From Adineta vaga (taxonomy: Eukaryota > Rotifera), in NCBI GenBank assembly GCA_021613535.1, contig CP075492.1, positions 15,438,001 through 15,502,000 of the forward strand: a stretch of DNA of 64,000 nt. The letters run 5' to 3'. The notes below the pieces were generated by a model. The model was not told the DNA's origin, did no database searches, and saw nothing but the letters and a program-made list of their open reading frames with translations. Made by a program: the position numbers and the translations under genes. Positions 44,718 through 58,506 of the stretch are shown one piece after another. Positions within the stretch are counted from its first letter, which is position 1; each line of letters opens with the position of its first letter.

Positions 44718-47396
44718 ATGTTACCAAAAACGAATGATACACAATTAATATGTGTTTGGCTTGATAATCAATTACTTCGATCGGAAGAATATCTTAATGC
44801 TCAAGAAGAACTTCAAACTCTTTTCGAAACATTTCAATCTTTTAATAATTCCGATGATTGTACAGATTTTATTACTGAATATTCAGATATCAAAATAGTA
44901 TTGATAATTTCAAATGTTCTCGGGAAACTTATTATACCATTGATTCATTCATGTAAACAAATTCAATCGATTTATATATTTTATTCGAATAAATCAATTA
45001 GTGATGATTGGACAAATGATTTTTGTAAAATCAAAGGAATATTCAATGATTTTCAATTACTTTGTGAAGAATTTAAACCTCATACTATCGAATCCGAGGA
45101 AAATCTAACTGGTATTTCTTTTCTTTCATGTTCAGATGATATCAATCGACAAGATCCATCATTCATGTATTTTCAATTATTAAAAGATATTATTTTCAAT
45201 GATACATTGGAAGAATCAGAAGAAGAAACGAAATTAAATATGATTAATTATTGTCAAAAAGCGTGTGCTGATAGTCAAATTTCTTTGAAAATCTTAGATG
45301 ATTTTCGAAAATCATTTATTCCTGAACTTTCAATTCTTTGGTATACAAAAGAATGTTTTCTTTTTAAAATGTTAAATAAAGCCTTGTGGACACCCGAACC
45401 TGATGTTATATATCGATTAAGATACTTTCTTCGACATCTTCATGGGCAAATTTCCATTTATGCTCAATCACAACGTGATCATCTATCAAAAATGATTGTG
45501 TACCGTGGACAATCGATGTCAACAAATGAAATTGAAAAATTAAAGAAAAATATTGGTGGATTTCTTTCATTTAATAACTTTTTATCAACATCATTTAATC
45601 GACGTGTAGCTGAAACATTTTTATTCGGATGTCCAAGTGGAGTTTTATTTGAAATGGAAATTGATCCAACAATACAAAAATTTCCATTTGTTAATACAAA
45701 AGAATTAACTTATTTAGGAGATTCGGATTTCGAACAAGAACTTCTCTTTTCTATTGGTAGTGTGTTTCGAATTTTAAAAATCGAAAAACAAAATCATTTC
45801 TATCGAGTTCGATTAAAACTTAGTGATGATGTGGATGAACGATTAGCGAATTATGCAATGATTACACGAGAAGAAACTCGTACAACACATTCGTTTTTAT
45901 CACTTTTAAAATTAATGGATGAATTAGGACAATATGGAAGTGTTGATCGTTTCGCTCAAATGCTTGAAGATGATATTGGAATATCTTTAAATCTAAATTT
46001 ACGTGGTTCTATTCTTCATATGTTTGGTATAATTTATTTGAAACGAGGTCAATATAAAGATTCTCTGGATTATTTTGATAGATCATTGAATGTTTATTTG
46101 ACTTTTCTATCAGCTGATAGCGCAAAGTTATCACCAACGTATGCTTGTATTGGTTCTGTTCATTCTCGTCAATCAAATTATGATAAAGCGTTGACTTTTT
46201 TTCAATTAGCTTTAGATTGTCAAACAAATTCAGTTGAACCAAATATATCATCGCTTATTTATTATACACAAAATATTGCTCATACTTACAGTTCCATTGG
46301 AAAGAATAATGAAGCTTTAGATTATTATAAACGTGTTTTACAATTGCAAAAACAATATTTAGGTGACAATGATCCATCTATAGCAACAACATGTAGCTCA
46401 ATAAGTACACTTTGTTTGCGACAAGGTGATTTCATGGATGCTCGTTCGTTTCATCACTGCCATTTGACTTGATTAGTTTTTGAATAATTCTTTTCTATTT
46501 CAGTGACGTATATGATGCAATCTGGTTCATCGAGATCCAACGATCATAGTGCCAGTTTAGATCCAAATGCTGCAGCTGATTCTTCTATACAATCGGGTAA
46601 TCATGCTCTGTCAAAGGAAAACTATGAAGAAGCATTGAAACATTTCCAGCATGCCTTAGAACTTCAACATCAATTTCTTCTACCAAATCATCCATCGTTA
46701 TCCGAAACTAATCATCGAATTGCTAAAGTATATTACAAACAAAATCGATTTGAAGAATCTCTTCCTTTTTATCTGAAAACATTAGAAATTGAACAAAATT
46801 CATTAGCAAATGAGCATCCATCGATTGCAACTACTTATCGTAATATTTCGAAAGTTTATGCCGGCTTAAAACGTTGGTCTGACGCAGAGAAATATGCATT
46901 TAAAGCTGTTGAACAATTGAGAAAATCATCTGAACCAGATCAAAATACATTAGCTTGGCTTATTTTTCATGTTGGATCAATTTATCATCAACAACATCAA
47001 TATGAAAAAGCACTCATACATTATGAAGAAGCTCTACAACTTCATCGTCTTTATTCACCTGATGATGATGCTTCATTAGCGGGTGCTTACCATCGAACTG
47101 GTGATGCGTATTATCAATTAAATAGATATGAAACTGCTCTTGTTCATTTTCAAAAAACATTGGATATTGAATCTAAAACTTTATCAGATAATGCACAAAC
47201 CATTGCACATACTTATTCATCTTTAGCTGCTACTTATCTTCATTTAAGACAGTACGAAGATGCATTAGTAGCAGCTGATCAAGCAATTCATCAACTACGT
47301 AAAACTCTACCAGAGAATCATCCCGAAGTTGTTAAACTTCGAGATAAATCCGACGCTATTAAACAGAGACAGCAAAGCGATCGATTTATTTATTGA
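44718..47396 (+). CDS. ADP-ribosyltransferase-TPR protein, copy B
   Basis: Exons 44718-46443 and 46504-47396, 872 residues in frame. The donor GTTCGT at 46444 is weaker than in the sister genes, so the junction is a little less certain. Same plan as copy A: N-terminal domain (LICVWLDNQLLRSEEYL, IVLIISNVLGKLIIPLIHSC), ART domain with VYRGQSM, FNNFLSTSF and FEQELLFSIG, then about ten TPRs. Bases 45351-45593 differ from copy A at only two positions, both silent, while flanking sequence is clearly diverged. Catalytic residues intact. Confidence 0.86.
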
Positions 47397-47690
47397 AAAA
47401 ATTTCATAATGTGACATTGTTCATAAATAAATAGATTATCAAATATTATTTCGCTTTTGTTGAAATCAAATTCAGATTAGACAGAATGATTTGAATTGTT
47501 GATTTTACTTTAAATATAAAGAAGATGACGTGTAAGTTTATGTTCTTTTCTTTTCTTTTTGTCACAGAACATTGTTTTCTCTCGTTCTTTCATCGGAAGA
47601 ACAAAAGAAAAGTCAACGTACGTTTTATCTTGGTTTTTTCCGTCTGAAAACAAACCTCAGTCTTCATCAGTCTCTTTTTCATTACAGAAA

Positions 47691-50354
47691 ATGATTGATA
47701 AACAATTAACATGTGTTTGGTTTGATAATCAATTACTTCGTTCAGAAGAATATCTCAATACTCAAGAAGAAATTCAAACTCTGTTCGAATGCTTTCAATC
47801 GTTTAATAACTCGCAGCAATGTATGGAATTTCTTACAAATCGAACGGAAAGAAGTATACTTCTTATTACTTCAAATACTTTGGCTAAAAATCTATTACCA
47901 ACTATTCATTCTTTCGATCATATCGATTCTATTTACATATTTTCAGTAAAGAAATCCTCCGATGAACAATGGATCAAAGCATATTCCAAAATTCAAGGAA
48001 TTGTTCATGATATTAAATTGATTCCTGAACAAATTCAACGAAATAGAAATAAAAATCAACAAGATCCAATTGCACTATCATTTGTATCATCAACAGATCT
48101 CATCTCTCAAGATCAAAATCGACAAGATCCATCGTTTATGTATTTTCAATTATTAAAAGAAATCTTTTTGCATGATTATCAATTAGAATCTGAAGAACAA
48201 ACGAAATCAGATATGATAAATTATTGTCGAGAAGTTCATGTTGATAATCCAACTGAAATTGTTATCTTAGATGAATTTGAAAAAGATTTTATTCCTGAAC
48301 TTTCAATCTATTGGTATACAAGAGAATGTTTTCTTCATCGAATGTTAAATAAAGCTTTATGGAAATTAGAACTCGATGTTTTGTATAAATTAAGATATTT
48401 TCTTCGATATCTTCATCAACAGATTATATCCGAAGCAGCAGTTCAACGTAAAAATCTATCGAAAATGATTGTTTATCGTGGACAGACGATATCCGCGGAT
48501 CAAATCGAAAAATTAAAGAAAAATCGCGGTGGATTTCTTTCATTTAATAACTTTCTATCCACATCACTTCAACGTGATATTGCTTTAAATTTTATCTTTG
48601 GATCTAAACTTGCTGTTCTATTTGAAATGCATATCGATCCATCTGTACAGAATATTCCCATTATTAATATTGAACAAATTGCTTATTTACAAAAAGAAAC
48701 ATGTGAACATGAATTACTAATTTCAATGGGTAGTGTCTTTCGTATTGTTAATATTGATCAAGAAAATGATTATTATCGTGTTCAATTAACATTGAGTGAA
48801 AATCTTGATGAACAATTAGCAGCATATACAGATGTAACTCGAGAAAAAATTCAATCACCTCATTCGTTCTTATCATTGGTAAAATTAATGCATACTGTAT
48901 CAGAATATTCTTATCTTGATCGATTTGCTCAAATTCTTCATGATGATATATCATTAAATAGTAATTTCCTAATATCTGGTGCTCTTTATCATTTATTTGG
49001 TTTAATTTATTTAAATCGAGGACAAAATAAAGACTCTTTAAAACATTCAGAAAAAGCCTTGGAAATTAATTTAACTTTTCGTCCTGCAAATCATCATACA
49101 TTAACACCAACTTATAATAATATTGGTTGTGTATATTTAGCACAATCAAATTATGAAAAAGCTTTAGAATATCAACAATTAGCTTTAGATTGTGAATTAA
49201 ATTCCAAACAACCGAATGCTTCATCCATTATTCTTTATACAAATAATATTGGCAAGATTTATAGTCAACAAGGAAAATATGATGAAGCAATTGCATGTCA
49301 TCAACGTGCGTTAGAACTACAACAACAACATTTAGGTGAAAATGATTCATCACTTGCAGAAACTTACAGATTGATTAGTGCAACGTATTACAATCAAAAA
49401 GATTTCGAACAAGCTAGTAAGTAAATCATCATGATTTCCTTTCTTAATCTTCTTTTCTATCTATTAGATTTATATCATCAAAAAGCTATTGCATTAGAAG
49501 AAACAACATTAAAATTAGATCCGAAATCTGCATCTGATCATTCGATAAAACTTGGTTTGAAATGTCATTCAAAAAAACAATATCAAGAAGCATTAACCCA
49601 TTTTCAACATGCCCTCAATATTCAACAACAATATTTTCTATCGAATCATCCATCTTTAGCTACAACAAATAATCACATTGCTCGAGCTTATTACAAACAA
49701 AATCGATTTGAAGAATCTCTTCCGTACTATCTCAAAGCATTAGAAATTGAACAGAATTCTTTACCAAATAATCATCCTTCGATCGCCACTAGTTATCATA
49801 ATATTTCAACAGCATATGTTGGACTTGAACGATGGTCTGAAGCGGAAGAATATTCTTATAAAGCTGTTGAACAATTAAGAAAAACGATTCAAACAGATGT
49901 AAATACATTTGCATCATTTGTTCATCATCTTGGATATATTTATGATGAACAAGAAAAATATGAACTAGCAATAATTTCATATCAAGAAGCACTTGAATTA
50001 TATGAAACACATTTATCATCTGATGATCCATCATTATTTGTTGTTTATCATCGAACTGCAAGAACTTATTATCGTTTACGTATGTATACTGAAGCCTTGA
50101 TTCTTTATGAGAAAACGTTAAATATTGCTTCGAAATATTTACGTGATCACGATAAACAAGTTGCAACAATTTATTATGATCTTTCTTTAACTTATGCGAA
50201 ATTGAAACAATTCGATGAAGCTTTCATTGCTGGTGAACAAGCCATTGAACAATTACAAAAGACTTTACCTAATAATCATCCTGATATTGGTCAATATCGA
50301 GTTCATTTAGACTTCATTAAACAACAACAAATACTTGCAAAACAAAATCAATAA
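47691..50354 (+). CDS. ADP-ribosyltransferase-TPR protein, copy C
   Basis: Exons 47691-49416 and 49468-50354 (51-bp intron), 870 residues. The reading frame is open further upstream, but alignment with copies A and B favours the ATG at 47691. That ATG follows TCTCTTTTTCATTACAG, which resembles a splice acceptor (5' UTR intron or trans-splice site). N-terminal domain LTCVWFDNQLLRSEEYL, ART with VYRGQTI, FNNFLSTSL and CEHELLISMG, then TPRs. Bases 49694-49837 are identical by eye to 43571-43714 of copy A. It is somewhat more divergent from A and B in the ART domain. All signature residues are kept. Confidence 0.87.
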
Positions 50355-50527
50355 TATGATTCATTTATATGAAAAAAAAGCCATTTCTCTATTTTATTTT
50401 CTACAAGGATGAACAGGAAAGGAAGAATAAATGTAAATGAAAACTATTCATGCATAGCATCACGTTGTCCTCTCATTGCCTATATAATTTGGTTTTGATT
50501 TCTTTTTTCTCTTCATCAAATAAAATA

Positions 50528-52008
50528 ATGATTCCCAACATTATTGTTAGTGAGTCAATTGAAACAGACGATGATATTCCTCAACCAATTATTAAATCAT
50601 CAAAAGGGTTGAGTCAACTTTTCTATTGAAAAAACATGTACAGTATGATTTCTTTTAGGAAAACAGCACAGATCGTATGTTTCACATTGATTGTTATTAT
50701 GAACTTGAGTTCGTGGATTGATCTATATGGTGTATTTACGGAATTACCATTAATCATTCCATTAACACCAGAAGGATGGACGTTACCATCTGTTATGTCC
50801 ATATGTGTCACTGTAGCAAATATAATGCCAGCACTAGTGATATTTTTACGTTGGTATCAAGGAAAACGATTTTCAGAAATTCCTTATATTTATATAATTA
50901 TAATTATTGGAATACTTGCATCACTAATATTTGCATTATTTTGGAAAGAAACGATTTATTTATTTGGTCGCCAACGAAGTATTTGGATAATTGGATGTGT
51001 GTTTGCATTATCAATGCTTGATAATACATCATCACTTGTTTTTTTTGATTATATGAAACGATTTCGTAGTCACTATTTAAGTGCAGCTTTTCTTGGCGAA
51101 GGTTTGACAGGTGCCATTCCAACATTGTTATTGTTATTACAAGGAATTGGTGGTGAAGCTATTTGTGTAAAAACGAATAATGGTACTTTTGATAAACCTA
51201 CGTTTACTGAACCACGATTTAGTGTTACTGTATTTATGTTTATTATTACATGTATTATTCTGGCATCTTTAATTGCATTTCTCATTCTTCGATGGACAAA
51301 TATCATTTCATTAGCTGATGCTGCAGAACCAGTAGGATATTTTTGATTTCTTATTTTATTTCAATGAGATATTTATAGGTAAAAGAACAAGATAATACGG
51401 GGGAAAGTGTTCCAATGATTGTTATAAATGATTCGATTCAATTATCAACACCAACATCCACGTCAATGGAACAAATAACAGAAAAATCATTTTTTCTTCT
51501 TCTTTTTATTAATACTTTTAATTCATTGATATTATTTGGTATTCTACCACCGTTAGTTACCTATATAGTTTTACCCTATGGACAAAAAGCACTTTATTAT
51601 TCAAGTTTTCTTGGTACATTAGGATACTCATTAGTCTTGTTATTGAATGTAAAACGACCATATCTATCAATGCATCAGACTATTCTCGGCTCAATATGTG
51701 GATGTATTCTTGCTTCATTTTTGATTATAATTGCTGTTCAAAGTCCATGTCCATGGTGGGCCGATACTGTACATGGTGCTTTCATTACAGTATTTATTCA
51801 TTTTATATCGACAATGTTCATTGCTTATATACGAATAACTATTGGAAATCGAATTAAAGATCATTGGTCAAATGAAAAAGGTCTTTTCTATTTTGGTATT
51901 ACTATTCAATTAGGTTCAGTCATCGGTACTATTCCAATATTTCTATTGGTCAACGTTTTTGAAGTATTTGTTGCACGAGAACCGTGTCAAACTTATTGTA
52001 TTAAATAA
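50528..52008 (+). CDS. Riboflavin transporter, SLC52A (RFVT) family
   Basis: Exons 50528-50607, 50659-51331 and 51379-52008 give 460 residues in frame. The first exon encodes a short acidic cytosolic tail (IETDDDIPQPIIKSSKG). Helix 1 is followed by WIDLYGVFTELPLIIPLTPE and GWTLPSVMSICVTVANIMPA, matching the vertebrate pattern of W-V-ELPL-P-LPEGW-LPSY. Further blocks are ALSMLDNTSSLVFFDYMKRF, YLSAAFLGEGLTGAIPTLLLL, LFINTFNSLILFGILPPLVTY, a SPCP segment in helix 9-10 and VQLGSVIG-like IQLGSVIGTIPIFLLVNV near the end. About 11 helices. It mediates uptake of vitamin B2 at the plasma membrane. Confidence 0.92.
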
Positions 52009-52256
52009 AGAGTATTTAGCTTAGCTTCTATTATTCGTTTTTCTAAATAAATATACTAGATTTCAATATAATCACTATGATGAGATAGAGATGTTCGATA
52101 TCGAGCGGCATCTCGATCAGAGAAAAGAATGATTCGATTATCTATATATATATATCTTATCTTACGTTCTTTATTCTGATCTATCTATCGACTGTTATCG
52201 TATCGTATAAAGAAAGGCTGAATCGAAACCATTTGAATTTGAATTCAACTGATAAC

Positions 52257-52876
52257 ATGTCTTCGAATCGTCTATCAACATTTGGTCAACGTCTTCAATC
52301 ATTAAGTGATTCATTTTATTCAACTATTCTTCAAGATTCCAAAGAAGATAATAAACTTCAAATTAAAAATGCACAACAATTAGAACATCTCTCAAAATCG
52401 ACTTATAAAAATAATACTAATGATGATTTCACATTTGATCAATGTTCAATTAGTCATCTCACATCAAATGATGATTTTAGTTTTACATTTCATTCAGTTG
52501 AACAACCAACAACAAAAGTTCAAAATAAATCATTTCGACGAAAACATCAAGTTAGACAAAATATGAAAATAGATTTATGAAAAGATAATTTTCTTTTCAA
52601 TTTTAGTCATCAAGAATACAACATTCATCAACACCCTATTCAACTCATGCAGATCATTCGATTAGAAAATGTGAAGATGAAACGATTGTTGTTGAAGAAA
52701 CTCATCGTCGATCATCATCATCTCTCACTCAACCAATAATTATTGGTTATTATCCAGTTGTTACTTATCAACCAGTTTGTGTTCCACCACCAATGTATTT
52801 ATCCAAAGAACAAATACAATCACAATTAAATGATTGTTCAACATTAACAAAAGTTACTCCAATGAAAAAAGTTTAA
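52257..52876 (+). CDS. Small protein of unknown function
   Basis: Exons 52257-52550 and 52607-52876 (56-bp intron GTTAGA...TTTTAG) give 187 residues. I do not recognise it. It is Ser/Thr/Gln-rich and looks mostly disordered, with a hydrophobic proline-containing stretch near the C-terminus (IIIGYYPVVTYQPVCVPPPM) that could be a ligand motif. No signal peptide or clear domain. The joined frame and codon use like that of neighbouring genes support a real gene. Confidence 0.6.
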
Positions 52877-54293
52877 TTTTTTGTTTGTAAAATAATTAGT
52901 ATGTCTTCTCTATTCTATGTGAATAAACAAATAGTAATTCATTCTCTTTAAACTTATTAAATTTAAATTAGTAGAATTATGACTTTCATCTACAAAACAA
53001 AAGATAATGTGTTCATGATAAACAGAAAACAGTTTATCTTCGGAATAAAATTGACTAATTAATTATATATAAACTAAAAAACTTTAATCTTAACTTTTCT
53101 TTCTTATTGCCTAACAAAAATATTATTGAATAAATTGACTATTTATGATTTTTTATATACTCAGTTCCATATCAATTCAATCATATATATATATATATAA
53201 CTGAAATATTTGTTCTAGACCGATATCTCGTGGAAGAGATGATCATCATACGAGCATCTCAATGAATCGGTACACAGTTGTAGAAAAATAAATATAGGCA
53301 CGCAGAACTAAAAGGGTCTGCACAGGACAGTATCTTAATTCTCTTTTAGAATAATGATACAATTTGATTATTTTAGTAGTTGTCTTTTTAATCAAATGAA
53401 GGAAGTATTTGGAAACTAAGGTGATCAGTGCGAATATATGGATTTTTTTCTATTCAAATTGATCTTTAAATCATCGTTCAACAGAAAAATCTGAGGCGGT
53501 CTAGGTTCTGACAACCATAGTGTTCGATATGAATATTATTCTACTTTTTTGTTTTATTGTGAACTTGACGTATTCATCTCGAAACTTTCTTGTGTCAGTT
53601 AAGAAATTGCATGAGTAACCATTGCTAAAGAATAACATTAACAGAAGATGATGAAGTTTATTTCTAGTGTTTTTAACTATGTTTCCTGAGATATTGTTTG
53701 TATTTTTAATTAAATGAGCAATAATCTTACAATATTTTTTACTTTTTATGTAGAATCTATGTCGAAAAATAATTCGATTTGATTTTCTTATTTCGTATTG
53801 TTTTGAAATTCTGTTAGAAACAATAATAATAGAAAAGAAGACCATTTTTTCTCGGCTTATCGCGCGTTGATTTTATAAGCAAAATACAAATGAGTTGGTG
53901 ACGTCAAAATACTCCGTTTTTTTGTCTACTCAAAAGAAATACTTATATCTAATTACTTTTTAAACACTGCGAAAATTTCTAGGTTCTTTTCATCATATAT
54001 AAATATAGTTTACATTTGTTAGCAAAATATTACAATCTCTTCGGTAAGTAAAACGCTTTTTTTGTATTGAAGCTAGATATAAGATTCTCTGAACGCATAG
54101 AAGAGATCATTTGCAATTGTAAAATATCTAGTTGATGTTTTTTTTTTACATAAAACTAATTCCATAATTTTATTTTCATAAATAATAACAACTCGAGCTA
54201 TAATGCTACATCTAATTTAGATATAATCTCAACATTTGGAATAGTTTAATTGAAAATTTTCTTTTCGATCTTCTCACTTTGGTTGTTTACAAA
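52877..54293. other. Intergenic, no gene seen
   Basis: About 1.4 kb, AT-rich with an (AT)n run near 53184-53201. A 114-codon minus-strand ORF at 53501-53845 is probably chance (see rejected items). Confidence 0.4.
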
Positions 54294-57200
54294 ATGGTGG
54301 TAATGGAACGTTTACGATTACTATTCAATGTTGTTTGTATTAAAATCGCTTTACTCAATCTTTTTAATACAAAATTAATAGATGAAAGAATAGTTCGTCA
54401 TGAAATATATTCAACTCGATTATTTATCATTCTTTTCTCAATATCAGTTGTTATTATTACTCTTTATACTTCACTTAGCATTCATGTTAAGACAGAAACT
54501 CTAACAATGCCAACAAAAATTCAATATGAACAATTATTTGTACAATATTCAGATAGTTTACAATGTCCATGTACACAAATATCAATTTTTTATAATGAAT
54601 TTACTCGTATTACATCATCGTTTCATCAAGTTTGTTCAAGTGAATTTGTGTCTCAACAATGGATTGATTTTGTTTTTGCAACTAATTTAACATTTATCTG
54701 GACAATGGATGTACGAACAAGTATGAGTGCAATGTGGCAATTAATTTCTGCTCTTTGTCAATATGCAAATACGACATTTAGTGATACGATTGATACATTT
54801 TCTAATACATCATTTATAAGTCCAATGTTAATTTCAGAAAATCTCTTACGAACACAAATGCAAGCATCCATTGATTTAACACGTCAAACAGCATCAGACA
54901 ATATTCGTCGATCATTTACAGCTGTTCATGAAATTACACAAGCAAGTGGACTTTTAACTGGTGTATCAACTAATTTTATCGTTCCATTATTATCCTCTGG
55001 ATGGAATTCTTCATCATACACATTATTATTTTCTCAACAAAGTCGATATATTCAATCAGGATCAACAACAATTTGCTATTGTCAAAGTGATAGATCATGT
55101 CCAAATCCTGGTAATCTTTACCTATATAAATCCTAGGAAACATATGGTTTATTTAATTTAACTCAATTAATTGCTAATATAACATTACCTGGTCTTGTTG
55201 TTGATTGTTTACCGATTAAAATGACACTTTCTTCATCATTAGAATGCTTTTATAATCAAACATGTTTGAACATTCTTATATCAGCCTATTCACGAAATAT
55301 TAATATTTCAATACTTGATAAAGCATTCTCAAGTCGTTTTACATCACAAACAAAAGTTGAACAATTGGTCGGTGAACTTTTCATTGAAGAAGTTACTCAT
55401 GAAGTTACATTTAAATCCTATTATGATCGATGTAAACCATCGTATTGTACTTATACTGTAGCACGTCGATTTGATGTATTATTCGTTATTACCAGTATAA
55501 TAGGTTTAGTCGGTGGACTTAATGTAGCATTACGTTTACTTAGTCCATATGTGATTGATTTTATATTACGTTTTAAACAGAAATCAATAATACAAATAAA
55601 ACAAACCGAAAGTAAGACGACATACAGCGTACGAAACAATAGTCACTGTACTGAGGAAAAATCGAATTTCTCGAGTACGTCTTAGATAAGAAGTAAAAAA
55701 GTATAGATCCTAGAATCGATTTTCAATAGAAGTCAGGCGAAAACAAATTAGTCCATACTCTCACCTTCATTTAGAATTATATTTATTTTTTAGCTTTAAC
55801 AATAAAAATTCATCTTCAAAATTTAATCAATAAAATAAAACTCTCAATTATCGAAGTAAATGTTTTCAACAGTCATTCACAAGATCTTAATCGAACAAAT
55901 CAAGAACGTAGTTCAACACGATTTTATATCATTCTTATAATTATTTCAATCAGCATTCTCATTTTCTCTACATTATTATCCGTTCAAACAATAAGTAAAA
56001 CTATGGAATTTCCTTCGCAAAGTCAATATGAACTCTTTACAAAAACTTTATCCAAATACACTTAAATGTCCATGCACTGATATTAAAATTCTTTATGCAG
56101 ATCTGTTTCAAATAATTCCTCATTATCATCAATTATGTACGAGTGATTTTATTCAATCATGGTGGTATAAAACTCTGAATATTGTATCAAATATAGGTTT
56201 AGATACTCTATTTGATTTTCGTATTGTTGCATCATCTTATTTTCAAATGTTGTCAATATTTTGTGATTTAGCAAATTTAACATTTATTCATGCTAATCGT
56301 CGTTTTTCTTCGACAGTTTATATTAATAATCAGATATTACCACGAAATCTCTTTCATTCACAAGCAAATGCATTAATAAATACATTTTTAAATTCCATAC
56401 CTGTTGAATTTCAATATACACTATCAATGATTAACACAATACTTCAGTCAAATCAATATCTAACTAGTACACAAACAAATGCATTACTTTATACACTAGA
56501 TTTTTCTTTATATGGAATATCTTCAACCAATCCATTACAAATTATACCATATAGTATGGCTTTTCGTCTAGAAGATAATACAACTTGTACTTGTGCTCGA
56601 CATTCATCATGTAGAAGTCCCTATAGGTATGGTGGAAATTGGACAGCTCTTGGATTATATGGCGGATGTTTTGTGATGGATATGATACTCAAATCATCTC
56701 TTGCATGTTGGTATAATCAAACTTGTTCAACAGGTTTAAGACGATATTTTCTTTCGGCTAATGTAAATATTTCAAATAATGTTACAATACTTGATTCAAC
56801 GTTAACGAGCAGATTTTTACCAACGACTTCTTTTGAAGTTATTCTTCAAGAAATTCTCGTTGAACAATGGAATACATCAAGTTCATATGAAACCTTTTAT
56901 CAGAAATGTCGTCCTACATATTGTAAATATACATATCAAGAAAGAAGTAGTGTTGTCTATATGGTGACCACGATTATTGCATTATTTGGTGGTCTTAATG
57001 TTATTCTACGATTGATTAGTCCATTCGTGGCGAATACTTTTTCTACGTTTACTAATAAATTTCGAAAGAATCCTCAAGTATCTACGAATATTTATCAAAT
57101 AACGGCTGATAATCGTAAGTAGAGAGATTGATCACGTCTTTATTCTGTTAAACTATTTTTGAGAAACGCGAATATAATGAAGTTATCTCATTGTCAAACT

Positions 57201-58506
57201 GCGATTTACTTTAGAAGAACATCCAATAAATACTCGTCAAGATTCATTTTCAACTCAAATTCGAGAAAAATTTGTTAAATTTAATTTATTTAACAGTGAT
57301 TCAACTGAAATGAATATTATTCAACATGAACGATCATCTACACGATTATATTTATTGCTTCTTTTAAGTATTATATTGATACAGGTTATTTCTAATATTA
57401 TTTTAAAAGAAACCGTTAATAAGACAGTTTTAACACCAACACAAACTCAATATGAGGAATTATATACATTGTATAGTAACACACTTCAATGTCCATGTGC
57501 TGATATATCTTTACCATATAAAGGATTTCTGGAAATCGATATAGATTTTCATCAAATATGTACAAGTGATTTTGTTGGTGATGTTTGGATGAATTATCTA
57601 TTTGGTCAAGGATTTTGGGGTTTTCAAATAAAGCCTGATCTTCGTGGACGTGGAGCTGCATATTTCGGATTAATATCATCATTATGTAAACTTTCAAAAA
57701 CAACAATTAATAATGCTGTTGATAAATTTCTCGATGAAATTTTAGTCAATGATCAAATGATACCAGAAAAAGAATTTTCATCAAGAATGAATCTTTTTAT
57801 CAATCGATTTCAAACCAATACACCATATAAATTTTCATGTTCATTACAACTTCTACGAGATATTACTCACGGAAATACGTTCATATCAACTTATGTATTA
57901 AATTGGGAATATGTTGTTAAAGATAATAGAAGTAATGCAACAGTATCTACAGTTGCTGTATCACCTAATAATTTATGTTCATGTGGTAAACAAAGTAACT
58001 GCATTGCACCTGGTGGTATCTATCAGATGTTTACCAATAGACTTTTAGTTCCTCTGTTAGGATTTAATGTTGGATGTTCAGTAGTTGAAACAGTATTTCG
58101 ATCAACATTACAGATTTTATATAATCAAACAACTATTGATCAAATACAACAATATGGAACAGACAATGCAATATATTTTCCTGCAACAAAATATATAAGA
58201 GCTATGAATTCAACATATCCAAGTCGTTTTCGATTAAATTCAAGTATTATCGATATTATTGATCAACTATTTGTTGAACAATGGAAAATCAATATTTCAT
58301 ATGCATCATTTTATCAACAATGTGCTCCAATGTATTGTTCATATACATTTGATGAACGGCATGATGCTATTTATATATTTACACGACTTTTAGCTATATA
58401 CGGTGGTTTGACAGCTGTTTTACGATTAATAACTCCTTACATAATCAATATTATCTTCTCAGTTACAAATCGCTGTCGCAATAATCGAATTGTAATTGAC
58501 ACATAA
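54294..58506 (+). pseudogene. Three-module CPCT transmembrane protein gene, broken by a stop and a frameshift
   Basis: Three homologous modules on exons 54294-55674, 55794-57114 and 57215-58506, joined by phase-1 introns with good sites (GTACGT...TTTTTTAG; GTAAGT...CTTTAG). Each module has an N-terminal membrane segment after an R-x-STR-hydrophobic motif, a Q-Y-E-x-L spacer, the cysteine motif LQCPCTQIS / LKCPCTDIK / LQCPCADIS, an H-Q-x-C-(T/S)-S-(D/E)-F motif, several N-glycosylation sites and a C-terminal G-G-L-N/T membrane helix. Module 1 contains an in-frame TAG at 55134-55136, and module 2 carries a one-base insertion near 56031-56036. Total exon length is one base over a multiple of three, agreeing with a single insertion. 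Module 3 is intact. Unlike the gene at the left edge there is no FG-GAP region after the last module. Function unknown. Confidence 0.7.

Noticed and set aside
53501-53845. 114-codon minus-strand ORF
   Set aside because: Composition is dominated by Ile, Lys, Asn, Arg and Ser as expected from AT-rich chance ORFs; no domain pattern, no splice context and no promoter sign.
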